64,000 bases of DNA from Frigidibacter sp. RF13 (GCF_026626305.1 NZ_JAPNUE010000004.1:186001-250000), one strand, 5' to 3'; shown: positions 9,189-18,072, numbered from the stretch's first letter. A program made the numbers and translations. The notes: generated from the sequence alone by a model not told the origin.

Positions 9189-10406
9189 CTATGCCTCTGC
9201 CGGTCGGGCCTCTGTCCCGGCCGGTGTCCCGTCGGCTGTCTCGATGTCGACCGGCCGCGCCATGACCAGTACCGCATAGCCGAGCACCGCCGAGATTGCC
9301 GAGGCGGTCAGCACGCCGATCCGGACCGCGTTCATATGGGCGATATCGCTGAAGCTTAAGCCCCCGATGAAAAGCGACATGGTGAAGCCGATGCCCGCAA
9401 GGCAGGCGATCCCGTACATATGCAGCCAGCTTGCGCCATGCGGCAGCCGCGCGAGACCCAAACGCACCATCAGCCAGACCGTACCGCAGACGCCAAGCTG
9501 CTTGCCGACGATCAGGCCCGCCGCGATGCCAAGCGGCAGCGGGGCGAACAGATCGCTGATCGTCAGCCCTTGCAAAAGCACGCCCGCATTCGCGAAGGCA
9601 AAGATCGGCACGATCAGGAAGTTCACATAAGGCGTCAGCGCATGTTCTAGTGCATGGAGCGGCGATTTGCCGAACCGGTCCTTCAGGGGGATGAAGAAGG
9701 CGGTTACAACACCTGCGAGCGTCGCGTGGACGCCAGATTTCAGCACCAGCACCCAAAGTATCGTGCCCAGAAGGATCAGCGGTGCAATCCTGTGCGCGCC
9801 CATCAGGTTCAGCGCCAGCAGGCCGCCGAGCGGCAGAAGCGCGAGGGCGATGTAATTGAGATGTAGATCGTTCGTATAGAAAAGCGCGATGATCAGGATC
9901 GCGCCGAGATCGTCGAGGATGGCGAGCGTGAGGAGGAATATCTTCAGGCTCGTGGGCGCGCGTTTTCCGACCAGCGCCAGTACGCCCACGGCAAAGGCGA
10001 TGTCGGTCGCGGCGGGGATCGCCCAGCCGCCGCGCGTCACCGGGTCCGACCAGTTGAAGATCAGGAAGATGAGCGCGGGCACGACCATCCCGCCAAGCGC
10101 CGCAGCGCCCGGCATCATCACGTCGCGCGGGTTCTTCAGTTTGCCTTCCAGCATCTCGCGCTTCAGTTCCAGCCCGATCAGGAAGAAGAAGACTGCCATC
10201 AGCCCGTCGTTGATCCACAGGATCAGCGGTTTCGATAGGCCCTCGCCGTCGAGTAGGATCGCGAAAGTCTTTTCCAGCCCCGCATAATAGCCGGCGCTCA
10301 TCGTCGAATTGGCGGTGAAAAGCGCAAAGGCTGCCGCCAGCATCAGAAGAACCCCGGGGGCGGCATCGTGGCGGAACAAGCGGGCGATCGCGGCGACAGA
10401 CTTCAT
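9189..10406 (-). CDS. nhaA: Na+/H+ antiporter NhaA
   Basis: A 405-residue inner-membrane antiporter with about 12 hydrophobic segments. The signature aspartates are in TLAILDDLGAILIIALF, matching the ion-binding Asp pair of NhaA, and ATDIAFAVGVLALVG is the preceding conserved helix. It exports Na+ in exchange for protons for pH and salt homeostasis. The ribosome site GGAAAGGAG precedes the ATG at 10406. It lies convergent to the mutase with only 3 bases between the two stops, and divergent from the VOC gene across a 145-base promoter region. Confidence 0.95.
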   Translation of the reverse strand: MKSVAAIARLFRHDAAPGVLLMLAAAFALFTANSTMSAGYYAGLEKTFAILLDGEGLSKPLILWINDGLMAVFFFLIGLELKREMLEGKLKNPRDVMMPGAAALGGMVVPALIFLIFNWSDPVTRGGWAIPAATDIAFAVGVLALVGKRAPTSLKIFLLTLAILDDLGAILIIALFYTNDLHLNYIALALLPLGGLLALNLMGAHRIAPLILLGTILWVLVLKSGVHATLAGVVTAFFIPLKDRFGKSPLHALEHALTPYVNFLIVPIFAFANAGVLLQGLTISDLFAPLPLGIAAGLIVGKQLGVCGTVWLMVRLGLARLPHGASWLHMYGIACLAGIGFTMSLFIGGLSFSDIAHMNAVRIGVLTASAISAVLGYAVLVMARPVDIETADGTPAGTEARPAEA

Positions 10407-10551
10407 GGGGCTCCTTTCCTCGGGCTGGTCCGGCCTGACATGGGGCCGAATGCCGGGATATCAACCGCGCGGGTGGCGAAAAGTCCCCTTGCGGACGCTT
10501 TTCACGCTTCTAGGATCAAGTGTGGTGGAAGGAAAGGTAGCAAAGCCAATT

Positions 10552-11160
10552 ATGTGGGAGCTTGATCATCTGGCTGTGACCGCACCGACGCTGACGGAGG
10601 CGGCAGATCACGTGGCGGCGGCGCTCGGTGTGGCGCTGGGCCCCATCGGGCACCACAGCCACATGGGTACGCATAACCGGCTGGTGGGCCTTGGCCCCTC
10701 GGACTATCTCGAAGCCATCGCGATCGACCCCGAGGCGCCGGAGCCGGCTTGGCCGCGCTGGTTCCGGCTGAACGAGCCTTCCGCCGGCGCGCGCCTGACG
10801 AACTGGATCTGCCGGGTGCCCGACCTTGACGCTGCATTGAGTGCCGCCCCTGCCGGGGCGGGTCTGCCGACGGCGCTCGCGCGCGGTGATTTCCGCTGGA
10901 ACATGGCGGTTCCGGAGGATGGCCGATTGCCGTTCGACGATTGCTTCCCCGCACTTCTGTCCTGGCAGGGTGGCCTCAAACCCCCAGACCGGCTTGCCGA
11001 CAGCGGCTGCCGCCTCACCCGCCTCGAAGTGGCCCACCCCGAGGCCGACCGGCTCCGCCCCCTCTTGCGCCTCTCCGACGCGCGGATAGAAATCGTCCCC
11101 GGCGCGCCCGCCCTCCGCGCCACGTTCGATACGCCCGGGGGCAGGAGACGGCTCGAATGA
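10552..11160 (+). CDS. VOC/glyoxalase-like domain protein
   Basis: A 202-residue protein beginning MWELDHLAVTAPTLTEAADH, the typical first strand of a glyoxalase-like (VOC, Glyoxalase_3 type) module with the metal-ligand His in LDHL. A second segment reads LVGLGPSDYLEAIAIDPEAP. Substrate is unknown. The ATG at 10552 has GGAAAGG about 15 bases upstream, slightly far, so a GTG start a few codons upstream is possible. The long upstream extension of the frame into the nhaA promoter region is not credible. The stop overlaps the next gene by ATGA. Confidence 0.8.
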   Translation: MWELDHLAVTAPTLTEAADHVAAALGVALGPIGHHSHMGTHNRLVGLGPSDYLEAIAIDPEAPEPAWPRWFRLNEPSAGARLTNWICRVPDLDAALSAAPAGAGLPTALARGDFRWNMAVPEDGRLPFDDCFPALLSWQGGLKPPDRLADSGCRLTRLEVAHPEADRLRPLLRLSDARIEIVPGAPALRATFDTPGGRRRLE

Positions 11161-11645
11161 TCATCCGCCCGGCCGGGGACGGCGACCTTGCCGCCATCGT
11201 GGCGCTCTGGAACCCTGTGATCCGCGACACGACGATCATTTTCCATTCCGAGGAACGTGACGAGGCGAAGGCGGCCGAGATCATCGCTTCCCGCCGTGCT
11301 GGCGGCCACGAATTCTTCGTGGCGGTCGAAGAGGGCAGGCTTCTCGGCTTTGCCACCTATGCCCAGTTCCGTGCCGGGAACGGCTATGCCCATGCGCTTG
11401 AACATTCGATCATCCTTGATCCCGCCGCCTGGGGCCGGGGGGCAGGCCGGGCACTGATGCAAACTCTTGAAGACCATGCCCGGGCGGCGGGCGGCCACAC
11501 GCTCTTCGCCGGCGTCTCGGGCGAGAATGCCGCAGGCATCGCATTCCATGAAAAAGTGGGCTTCCGGAATGTCGCCGTGATCCCCGAGGCCGGGCGTAAG
11601 TTCGGCCGCTGGCTCGACCTCGTGCTGATGATGAAATTTCTTTGA
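11157..11645 (+). CDS. GNAT family N-acetyltransferase, PAT/bar-like
   Basis: A 162-residue acetyltransferase. It starts MIIRPAGDGDLAAIVALWNP. The acetyl-CoA binding motif A region is SIILDPAAWGRGAGRALMQTL, and the C-terminal FHEKVGFRNVAVIPEAGRKF and LDLVLMMK are typical of the phosphinothricin acetyltransferase-like branch. The acceptor substrate (often a free amino acid such as Met, or a xenobiotic) is not predictable. It is translationally coupled to the VOC gene through ATGA. Confidence 0.88.
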   Translation: MIIRPAGDGDLAAIVALWNPVIRDTTIIFHSEERDEAKAAEIIASRRAGGHEFFVAVEEGRLLGFATYAQFRAGNGYAHALEHSIILDPAAWGRGAGRALMQTLEDHARAAGGHTLFAGVSGENAAGIAFHEKVGFRNVAVIPEAGRKFGRWLDLVLMMKFL

Positions 11646-11685
11646 CCGTCTGGCCTTCCCGGCCTCAGTCGCTATTCTCCCGCCC

Positions 11686-12369
11686 ATGTCGATCTGGACC
11701 CGCATAACCGAGGCTTTGGCGGCCCTTGCCCAGGGCGAGGGGCTGGCCGCCGTCTTCGAGAAACTGCGCACGCCGCCTGAGAAGTCGGTGGCCTTCACCA
11801 TTGCGGTGATCGCGCTTGGCGCCAAGATGGCAAAGGCGGACGGGCAGGTGACGCGCGACGAGGTCCGCGCCTTTCGCTCGGTCTTCGAGATCGCGCCTGA
11901 GGACGAACGCGATGCGGCGCGCGTCTTCAACCTCGCGCGGCAGGACGTGGCGGGGTTCGACCTTTACGCCCGCCGCATCGCGGGCATGTTCGGACCGGGC
12001 GATCCGGTGCTGATCGACCTGATGGACGGTCTCTTTCACATTGCCGTGGCGAACGGCGAGTTTCATGATGCGGAGGAGCAGTTTCTCAGGGCCGTCGCCG
12101 ACATTTTCGGCGTGGGTGACCGCTGTTTCCGCACCATGCACGCCCGCCATGTGCCGGGCGCGCCGCGCGATCCGTTCGATGTGCTGGGGCTGGAGCCCGG
12201 CGCCTCGGTCGAGGCGGCGCGCTCTGCTTGGCGGCAGGCGGTCAAGGAAAGCCATCCCGACCTGCTGGCGGCCCGCGGCCTGCCGGAAGAGGCGGTCCGC
12301 CTGGCCGAGGACCGCCTGCGCGACGTGAACCGCGCCTGGGAAGAGATCAACCGCAAAGTCCCGGCCTGA
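11686..12369 (+). CDS. TerB-like and J-domain protein (DjlA-like co-chaperone)
   Basis: 227 residues. The N-terminal two thirds is an alpha-helical TerB-like module (KMAKADGQVTRDEVRAFRS, and a second acidic helix pair in VANGEFHDAEEQFLRAV). The C-terminal 65 residues are a DnaJ domain (DPFDVLGLEPGASVEAARSAW) with the HPD motif at residues 190-192 that stimulates DnaK ATPase. Unlike enterobacterial DjlA there is no obvious N-terminal membrane anchor. Probable role is targeting DnaK; clients are unknown. 6 bases separate it from the next gene. Confidence 0.88.
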   Translation: MSIWTRITEALAALAQGEGLAAVFEKLRTPPEKSVAFTIAVIALGAKMAKADGQVTRDEVRAFRSVFEIAPEDERDAARVFNLARQDVAGFDLYARRIAGMFGPGDPVLIDLMDGLFHIAVANGEFHDAEEQFLRAVADIFGVGDRCFRTMHARHVPGAPRDPFDVLGLEPGASVEAARSAWRQAVKESHPDLLAARGLPEEAVRLAEDRLRDVNRAWEEINRKVPA

Positions 12370-12375
12370 GGCTAG

Positions 12376-13395
12376 ATGATGCGGATTGTCACCTGGAACG
12401 TCGAATGGTTCACCAACCTCTTCGACGCGCGTGGGCGGCTTCTGGAGGACGAGGACTGGTCCTCGCGCTACAAGGTCACCCGCCGCCAGCAGATCGAGAG
12501 CATCGCCATCGTGCTGACTGCGATCGACCCGGATGCGGTGATGATCATCGAGGCGCCCGACAACAACCGTCGCCGCCAGACGGTGCCGATGCTCGAACGG
12601 TTCGCCGCGCGCTTCGATCTGCGCTGCAGGCGCGCGCTTCTGGGCTTCGAGAATGACACGCAGCAGGAAATCGCGCTGCTGTATGACCCCGATGTGCTGT
12701 CGGTTCACCATGATCCGAAGGGAGGTGGCGAGGGCGAGACGCCGCGTTTCGACCAGTCCTATCTCATCGACCTCGACGTGGACGGCACCGCCGACCGCGT
12801 GGTCTTTTCCAAGCCGCCGCTTGAGGTGCAGGCCGAGACCCGCGACGGTAAGCGCCTTCGCCTTATCGGCGCGCATCTGAAGACCAAGGCCCCGCATGGA
12901 GCGACGACTCCGGAGCAAGCGCAAAGGATCGCCATTGCCAACCGCCGCAAGCAGCTGGCGGAATGTATCTGGCTCAGGTCGCGGGTGATGGAGCATCTCA
13001 AGGCAGGCGACAGCCTTCTGGTGATGGGCGACCTGAATGACGGCCCCGGTTTGGACGAATATGAAAAGCTCTTCGGGCGGTCGGGGGTGGAGATTGTGCT
13101 GGGCTGGGACGAGCCGCGCGAAACGCGGCTTTACGATCCCCATGCCCGCATCGCCTATTCGAAGAAGACCGGCGTCACGCCGATGACGGCACGCTTCTAT
13201 CTGGACACGGAGAAGCGCTATTTCTCGGCGCTGCTCGACTATATCATGGTCTCGCCCGACCTGCGCGCGCTGAAGCCTGCATGGCGCATCTGGCATCCGT
13301 TCGACGATCCGGACTGCTATCAGGTGCCGGAGCTGCGCGAGGCGCTTCTGATGGCGTCCGACCATTTCCCGGTCAGCATCGATCTGCCGATCTGA
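12376..13395 (+). CDS. Endonuclease/exonuclease/phosphatase family hydrolase
   Basis: A 339-residue EEP-superfamily protein. Motifs in order: RIVTWNVEWFTNLFD (Asn for metal coordination), IEAPDNNRR (metal-binding Glu), LIGAHLKTK (His), MGDLNDGPG (Asp/Asn pair) and ASDHFPVSI (catalytic Asp-His) near the C-terminus. These five define a DNase I-like Mg-dependent phosphodiesterase fold. No signal peptide is seen, so it is probably cytoplasmic. The substrate could be nucleic acid or a phosphoester. Start ATG at 12376; the preceding residue pair overlaps a second ATG one codon downstream. Confidence 0.88.
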   Translation: MMRIVTWNVEWFTNLFDARGRLLEDEDWSSRYKVTRRQQIESIAIVLTAIDPDAVMIIEAPDNNRRRQTVPMLERFAARFDLRCRRALLGFENDTQQEIALLYDPDVLSVHHDPKGGGEGETPRFDQSYLIDLDVDGTADRVVFSKPPLEVQAETRDGKRLRLIGAHLKTKAPHGATTPEQAQRIAIANRRKQLAECIWLRSRVMEHLKAGDSLLVMGDLNDGPGLDEYEKLFGRSGVEIVLGWDEPRETRLYDPHARIAYSKKTGVTPMTARFYLDTEKRYFSALLDYIMVSPDLRALKPAWRIWHPFDDPDCYQVPELREALLMASDHFPVSIDLPI

Positions 13396-13441
13396 TCCGG
13401 CCGCCCTTAACAGGCGCGGTCCGGCGTCCTATATTCGCCCC

Positions 13442-13792
13442 ATGCGCATCTTGATGGTCTCCCTGCTGCTCAGCCTGTCCGCCGCGCCGCTCGCGGCCGA
13501 GACGACAGCTCCTGCCGATCCCTCAGCCGAGGAGGGCATGAGCCTGATTGACGAGGGCATCAAGATCATCCTGCGCGCGCTGCTCGATGACGTGCAGCCG
13601 AAGATGGAAGAGCTGCAGAAGGGCCTTGATGAGGCGCTGGCCGAGATGGGTCCTGCCCTCAAAGACCTGCTCCTGAAGATCGACGATTTCCGCAATTACC
13701 ACCCGCCAGAGGTCCTGCCGAACGGCGATATCATCATCCGCCGCAAGACCCCGGCCGAGATCGAGAATCCTGACGGCCAGATCGAGCTGTAG
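13442..13792 (+). CDS. Secreted hypothetical protein, 116 residues
   Basis: The N-terminus MRILMVSLLLSLSAAPLAAE is a signal peptide with likely cleavage after LAA. The mature part is a helical, acidic domain (EEGMSLIDEGIKIILRALLDD and EELQKGLDEALAEM) followed by a short polar tail NGDIIIRRKT. Similar small proteins in Rhodobacteraceae are often mislabelled AAA+ ATPase; there is no P-loop here. Function is unknown, location probably periplasmic. It ends at the double-palindrome element at 13794. Confidence 0.75.
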   Translation: MRILMVSLLLSLSAAPLAAETTAPADPSAEEGMSLIDEGIKIILRALLDDVQPKMEELQKGLDEALAEMGPALKDLLLKIDDFRNYHPPEVLPNGDIIIRRKTPAEIENPDGQIEL

Positions 13793-13793
13793 G

Positions 13794-13842
13794 GCCAAAA
13801 ATCTTCGAAGATTTTTGGCAAGAGTTTTCGAAAACTCTTGCC
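13794..13842. terminator. Double-palindrome bidirectional terminator element
   Basis: Two perfect palindromes lie end to end: 13794-13819 (GCCAAAAATCTTC and its complement) and 13817-13842 (GGCAAGAGTTTTC and its complement), sharing GGC at 13817-13819. They sit between convergent genes ending at 13792 (plus) and 13865 (minus). A/T-rich outer stems allow termination in either direction. The same design with different stem sequences occurs at 25573-25625. Confidence 0.75.
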
Positions 13843-13864
13843 CGCCAGGCCGCGACCCTGTGCC

Positions 13865-14806
13865 TCAGATCCGCCCGATCCGCTCGGTCAGAAGCGCGAA
13901 GAACCGGTCGCGGTCGATCCCGCCCATGAACATCGCATTCGGTTCGTGCTTCGTCACCCGCCACCAGTCGGCCACGGTCATCCCGAGCGTATGGGTGCCC
14001 TCAAGCTCGATTGCCACATGGACATGGCGGCCGGTGAAAAGGTCCGGTTCGATCAGATAGGCGATGACGCAGGGATCATGCAGCGGCGCGCCCTGCGAGC
14101 CGTATTTCGCCGTGTCGAAACGCTCGAAAAAGTCGGTCCAGCTTGCCACCGCGCGGCCGACCTCGGTGCCGAGGCCGCGCATCCCCTCGACCCACTCGCG
14201 AGAGGTCAGCGCCTTGTGCGTCACGTCAAGCGGCATGACGACCAAGGGCACGCCCGCGCGGAAGATGATATCGGCGGCCTCGGGGTCGACATAGATGTTG
14301 AATTCGGCGGCGGGGGTGATGTTGCCGCCCTCGAAATAGCCGCCGCCCATCAGCACGATCTCGGCCACGCGCGCGACGATATCGGGGGCCTTTTCGAAGG
14401 CGGTGGCAATGTTCGTGAGGGGCCCGAGCGGGCAAAGCGTGACCGAGCCAGCGGGTTCGCGGCGCAGGGTCTCGATGAGGAACTCGACCGCGTGCGCCGC
14501 CTCAAGCGGCATGGTCGGATCGGGCAGCGCGATCCCGTCGAGCCCGGTCTTGCCATGCACATGTTCGGCGGTGACGAGCGTGCGCTTCAGCGGCCGGTCG
14601 CAACCCGCGAAGACCCTTATGTCAGTCCGCCCCGCCAACTCGCACACGACGCGGGCATTCTTCTGGGTCAGGGCCAAGGGCACGTTGCCCGCGACCGCCG
14701 TGATCCCCAGAACCTCCAGTTCCGGCGAGGCGAGCGCCAGCAGAATCGCCACCGCGTCGTCCTGTCCGGGGTCGGTGTCGATGATGATTTTCCGCGCCGG
14801 GGCCAT
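13865..14806 (-). CDS. Nucleoside hydrolase (inosine-uridine preferring family)
   Basis: A 313-residue hydrolase that cleaves the N-glycosidic bond of nucleosides to base plus ribose. The N-terminal KIIIDTDPGQDDAVAILLA is the Ca-binding DTDPGxDDA signature of the IUNH family; VMPLDVTHKALTS and HDPCVIAYLI are further family motifs (the latter with the third metal Asp). The frame extends further upstream, but the ATG at 14806 is preceded by AAGGCAGG and gives normal length. Substrate preference is not predictable. No nucleoside transporter gene is adjacent. Confidence 0.92.
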   Translation of the reverse strand: MAPARKIIIDTDPGQDDAVAILLALASPELEVLGITAVAGNVPLALTQKNARVVCELAGRTDIRVFAGCDRPLKRTLVTAEHVHGKTGLDGIALPDPTMPLEAAHAVEFLIETLRREPAGSVTLCPLGPLTNIATAFEKAPDIVARVAEIVLMGGGYFEGGNITPAAEFNIYVDPEAADIIFRAGVPLVVMPLDVTHKALTSREWVEGMRGLGTEVGRAVASWTDFFERFDTAKYGSQGAPLHDPCVIAYLIEPDLFTGRHVHVAIELEGTHTLGMTVADWWRVTKHEPNAMFMGGIDRDRFFALLTERIGRI

Positions 14807-14945
14807 GAATACCTGCCTTTTCGTGACGAATTCCAACCGGCACAGTGACAAGAAGACCGAGGGAAAGTCCAGTGCCGCAGGAGCGCCAAAAGGCCGCCAC
14901 AATCGCAGGTAATGGTTTCTTAACTCTCGGGGACAGGGTTGAGAC

Positions 14946-15851
14946 ATGGGCGAACATGACCAGCCGGTCTTCCTGCATGTGGGCGGGACGACCACCGGTG
15001 CCGAAGACCTCGTGGTCTATCTGGCCGCCAACCGCGCCGGGCTGCGGCGCGCAGGCTATGGGCTTCACTGTTTCGACGTGATCGGCGGCGAGGTCGACGG
15101 GCTTTCTGACCTGATGCCGGGCCCGGCCGCCGACGAGGCCGCGATCACGGATGCGGCCGCGCGGCTCGCCCGGCGGCTTGCCCCCGACCGCAAGGCGGGG
15201 GAAGAGGGCTTCGTCCTCTCCATGCCCGACCTCGCCGGTCCGATGCCCGAACTGCTGCTTGGCCGGTTCCACAGTGCCGCCCGCATCCGGGCGCGGACGC
15301 TGGCGCGTGCGCTCGGCCAGCCGGTCGAACGTCTGGTGATGGTGGTGCAGCCCTATGAGGTGCTGTTCCACGCCGCCTGGATGCGCCTCGCGCTCGACCG
15401 CCGGATCGACGCTTTCGCCGATTATGCCGGTGTGCTGGCCGCTTTCCGGGGCGGCTGGGCTGATCTGGGCTCTATCCTCGTCGAGGAACTGCAGGTGAAG
15501 GAGCTGGTGGTGCAGACAGCACCCGTGACACCCGCCCGGTTCGTCGCCGATCTGGTGCCCGGCCTCAGGCTGCGCCAGCCGGTGGAACCGCAGGCCAAGC
15601 CGCGCGTGACCCCGAGCGCGGTCGCGATGGTCCAGCGCTGCCTTGCGCAGGGGACCCGCCTGCAGCCCGGCCAGCGCGACCGGCTGATCGCCTTCCATGC
15701 GCGCCAGCCGCAGATCGTGCCGGACTACGGCTTCTCTGCGCTCGCGCTCTCGGATCTGCGCGGGCGCTATGTCGCCGATCTCGCCTCGCTGCAACAAGAT
15801 CATCACGCCATCGTGCATGGTGCCACACAAACGGCGCTTGCCGCCGAATAG
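14946..15851 (+). CDS. Hypothetical protein with sulfotransferase-like N-terminus
   Basis: A 301-residue cytoplasmic protein. It opens QPVFLHVGGTTTGAEDL, which resembles the PAPS-binding loop of sulfotransferase-like proteins (LHVGxxKTGTT) but lacks the lysine, so catalysis by that route is doubtful. Later segments LGQPVERLVMVVQPYEVLFHAAWMR and FRGGWADLGSILVEEL follow the general pattern of uncharacterised Rhodobacteraceae proteins related to that fold. The ribosome site is weak (GGGACAGGG). It ends before a strong terminator at 15875. Confidence 0.65.
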   Translation: MGEHDQPVFLHVGGTTTGAEDLVVYLAANRAGLRRAGYGLHCFDVIGGEVDGLSDLMPGPAADEAAITDAAARLARRLAPDRKAGEEGFVLSMPDLAGPMPELLLGRFHSAARIRARTLARALGQPVERLVMVVQPYEVLFHAAWMRLALDRRIDAFADYAGVLAAFRGGWADLGSILVEELQVKELVVQTAPVTPARFVADLVPGLRLRQPVEPQAKPRVTPSAVAMVQRCLAQGTRLQPGQRDRLIAFHARQPQIVPDYGFSALALSDLRGRYVADLASLQQDHHAIVHGATQTALAAE

Positions 15852-15874
15852 GGGATAACCTCAACACAAATGAA

Positions 15875-15908
15875 AACGCCCGGCAGGTCCTGCCGGGCGT
15901 TCTTGTTT
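15875..15908. terminator. Intrinsic terminator, convergent gene end
   Basis: AACGCCCGGCAGG at 15875-15887 pairs with 15889-15901 (13 complementary bases with a one-base centre, so about 11 pairs in practice), followed by TTGTTT on the plus strand. It lies between the convergent genes ending at 15851 and 15922, with AAAA on the left for the opposite direction. Confidence 0.85.
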
Positions 15909-15921
15909 CAAGGGGGGGCGA

Positions 15922-16926
15922 TCAGCCGTCGAAACCCACTTCTTCCATCAGCTTCAGCGCGGTGGGGCGCAGCTTGGCGATCTCCGACAGGTTCAGACTG
16001 TCAGGCGTGAACGCGCCCCAGCTTTTCACCAACTCCGACTGCTCCACGCCCGGCTTCACCGGGAATTCATTGTTGATCTCGGCATAGATCTTCTGCGCTT
16101 CATCGGACGACAGGAACTCCATCAGCTTCAGCGCCGCGTCCTTGTTCGGCGCGGCCTTGGTCATCGCCACGCCCGAGACATTCACATGCGTGCCGCCGCC
16201 TTCGAAGGTCGGATAGACGATCCTGACCGAATTGGCCCATTCGGTCTGTTCGGGGTCCGCGAGCATCGCGCCCATGTAATAAGTATTGCCGAGCGAGATG
16301 TCGCATTCGCCCGCCCAGATCGATTTGACCTGATCGCGGTCGCTGCCTTCGGGCTTGTGGGCGAGGTTGGCGCGCACCGCCGCCGCCCATTCCTTGGCAT
16401 AGGCCTCGTCGTGATGGCCGATCATCGCCGCCATCAGGGCGAGGTTGTAATCATGGGTGCCCGGGCGTGTACAGATGCGGCCCTTCCATTTCGGGTCGGC
16501 CAGATCTTCGTAAGTCGTCACCTCGCCATCCTGCACCCGGTCTTTCGAGGCATAGACGATCCGTGCGCGCGAGGTGAGGCCGAACCACTGGCCCGCCGGG
16601 TCGCGATATTCGGCCGGGATATTCGCGTTCAGCACGTCGGAGGTGACCGCCTGCGTGACGCCCGCATCCACCACCTGCTGCAGCCGCGCGATATCGACCG
16701 TCATCACCAGATCGGCCGGGCTGCGGTCGCCCTCGGCCACCAGACGCTCGACCATGCCCTTGTCAATGGTCGCGACATTCACCGCGATCCCGGTTTCCGC
16801 GGTGAAAGCGTCGAACAGGGGCTGCACCAGTTCGGGCTGGCGGTGAGAATAGACATTCACCTCCTCGGCCGCTGCCTGACCGGCGGCGGTCGCGATGAGC
16901 AGGGGGAGAATAACGGTCGCGCGCAT
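15922..16926 (-). CDS. Fe(3+) ABC transporter substrate-binding protein
   Basis: A 334-residue periplasmic ferric-ion binding protein of the FbpA/AfuA family. MRATVILPLLIATAAGQAAAEE is a signal peptide; the mature protein begins EVNVYSHRQPELVQPLFDAF. The iron-ligating tyrosine pair is in GNTYYMGAM. C-terminal NNEFPVKPGV is typical. AAAGGA lies 7 bases before the ATG at 16926, and a consensus-like promoter is at 16958-16986. The permease and ATPase genes are not beside it, so it must work with components encoded elsewhere. Confidence 0.93.
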   Translation of the reverse strand: MRATVILPLLIATAAGQAAAEEVNVYSHRQPELVQPLFDAFTAETGIAVNVATIDKGMVERLVAEGDRSPADLVMTVDIARLQQVVDAGVTQAVTSDVLNANIPAEYRDPAGQWFGLTSRARIVYASKDRVQDGEVTTYEDLADPKWKGRICTRPGTHDYNLALMAAMIGHHDEAYAKEWAAAVRANLAHKPEGSDRDQVKSIWAGECDISLGNTYYMGAMLADPEQTEWANSVRIVYPTFEGGGTHVNVSGVAMTKAAPNKDAALKLMEFLSSDEAQKIYAEINNEFPVKPGVEQSELVKSWGAFTPDSLNLSEIAKLRPTALKLMEEVGFDG

Positions 16927-16957
16927 TGTTGATTCCTTTAGTCGGGATTTCATCGTC

Positions 16958-16986
16958 TCGATACGTCCCGTGCGGCAGCCTGTCAA
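16958..16986 (-). promoter_or_regulatory. Sigma-70-like promoter of the Fe-binding protein gene
   Basis: Read on the minus strand: TTGACA (complement of 16981-16986), a 17-base spacer and TATCGA (complement of 16958-16963), about 30 bases upstream of the start codon. The spacer is optimal and the -35 is perfect. No clear Fur or Irr box was recognised. Confidence 0.6.
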
Positions 16987-17085
16987 TCCTTACTAATTCT
17001 CTCTGACATAAACTCTATGCCCATATCTTGGCAAACTGGCGAAGGCCAGTGATAGATAGCTCGTGGAAACGGGAAGGGACGAGTG

Positions 17086-17949
17086 ATGGGGCAGGACTAT
17101 CAGATCGCTGCGCTCTGGATCGGCGGCGATCTCAGCTACCTTGAGCAGCTTTGCCTGAAATCCTTCCTCGATGTCGGCCACCATCTGAGGCTCTATTCCT
17201 ACGAACCGATCGGCAACGCGCCCGAAGGGATCGAACATGCTGATGCGAACGAGATCCTGCCGCAGACCGATTTCCTGCGCCATGCCCGCACCTCAAGCCC
17301 GGCGCTGCATTCCGACCTCTTCCGCTATCACCTCTTGAAGAAAGTCGACCGCACAATCTGGGCCGACACGGATGCCTATTGCGTGAAGCGGTTCGCGACC
17401 GCGACCGGGCATTTCTTTGCTTGGGAGAGCGACAAGGACGTGAATGGCGGCGTGCTCGGCCTGCCGCCGGACAGCGAGGCGCTGGGCCAGCTTCTGGAGT
17501 TCACGCGGGACGAGTTCGCAATCCCGGTCTGGTATGGCGAGAGCTACCGCAAAGAACTGGAGGCCGCGCGCGATGCGAGCAACCCCGTTCATGTCGGCGA
17601 TCAGCCCTGGGGCGTCTGGGGGCCGCATGCACTCAGCCATTTCCTGAAAGCGACGGGCGAGATCCGCCACGCGCTGCCGCGCGTCGCGCTCTATCCGATC
17701 GGCTTCAAGGACCGCATCCTCCTCACCCGTCCTGGCGTTCCCATGGCTGATCATGTGACGCAGGACACCTATTCGATCCATTTCTACGGCCGCCGGATGC
17801 GGCGGCGGCTGGTCGAGAAATTCGACGGTATCCCGAAACCGCGCTCGATCATCGGCCAGCTCTTGAAGAAGCACGGAATCGACCCGACGCTGGCGCCGAT
17901 CCCCTATCACCCGCGGTCTTCAGACTCCGAGGACGCCGACGACGCATGA
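17086..17949 (+). CDS. Glycosyltransferase with DxD motif
   Basis: A 287-residue protein opening MGQDYQIAALWIGGDLSYLE. The catalytic DxD is in IWADTDAYCVKRF near residue 95, preceded by SDLFRYHLLKK, the pattern of the glycosyltransferase family that includes the sugar-binding DXD region proteins (capsule and O-antigen type enzymes). It probably transfers a sugar from a nucleotide donor, with unknown acceptor. The ATG at 17086 follows GGGAAGGGACGAG; an in-frame GTG one codon earlier is less likely. It stands alone, divergent from the iron-binding gene. Confidence 0.8.
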   Translation: MGQDYQIAALWIGGDLSYLEQLCLKSFLDVGHHLRLYSYEPIGNAPEGIEHADANEILPQTDFLRHARTSSPALHSDLFRYHLLKKVDRTIWADTDAYCVKRFATATGHFFAWESDKDVNGGVLGLPPDSEALGQLLEFTRDEFAIPVWYGESYRKELEAARDASNPVHVGDQPWGVWGPHALSHFLKATGEIRHALPRVALYPIGFKDRILLTRPGVPMADHVTQDTYSIHFYGRRMRRRLVEKFDGIPKPRSIIGQLLKKHGIDPTLAPIPYHPRSSDSEDADDA

Positions 17950-18072
17950 GCCCGAAAGGTTGGGCCGCGCGACGGCGGTTCGCCGCTCAGCACGGGACCT
18001 CAGCGGAACCGTTATTGCCTAACGGGCGTTCTCTTCCGACGTTGGGTCGAATGCAGTTCCAAGGGGAAATCC

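Noticed and set aside
11665..13365. 566-residue minus-strand frame opposite the TerB/J-domain and EEP genes
   Set aside because: Both opposite-strand genes have intact catalytic motifs; the frame is a GC-driven shadow.
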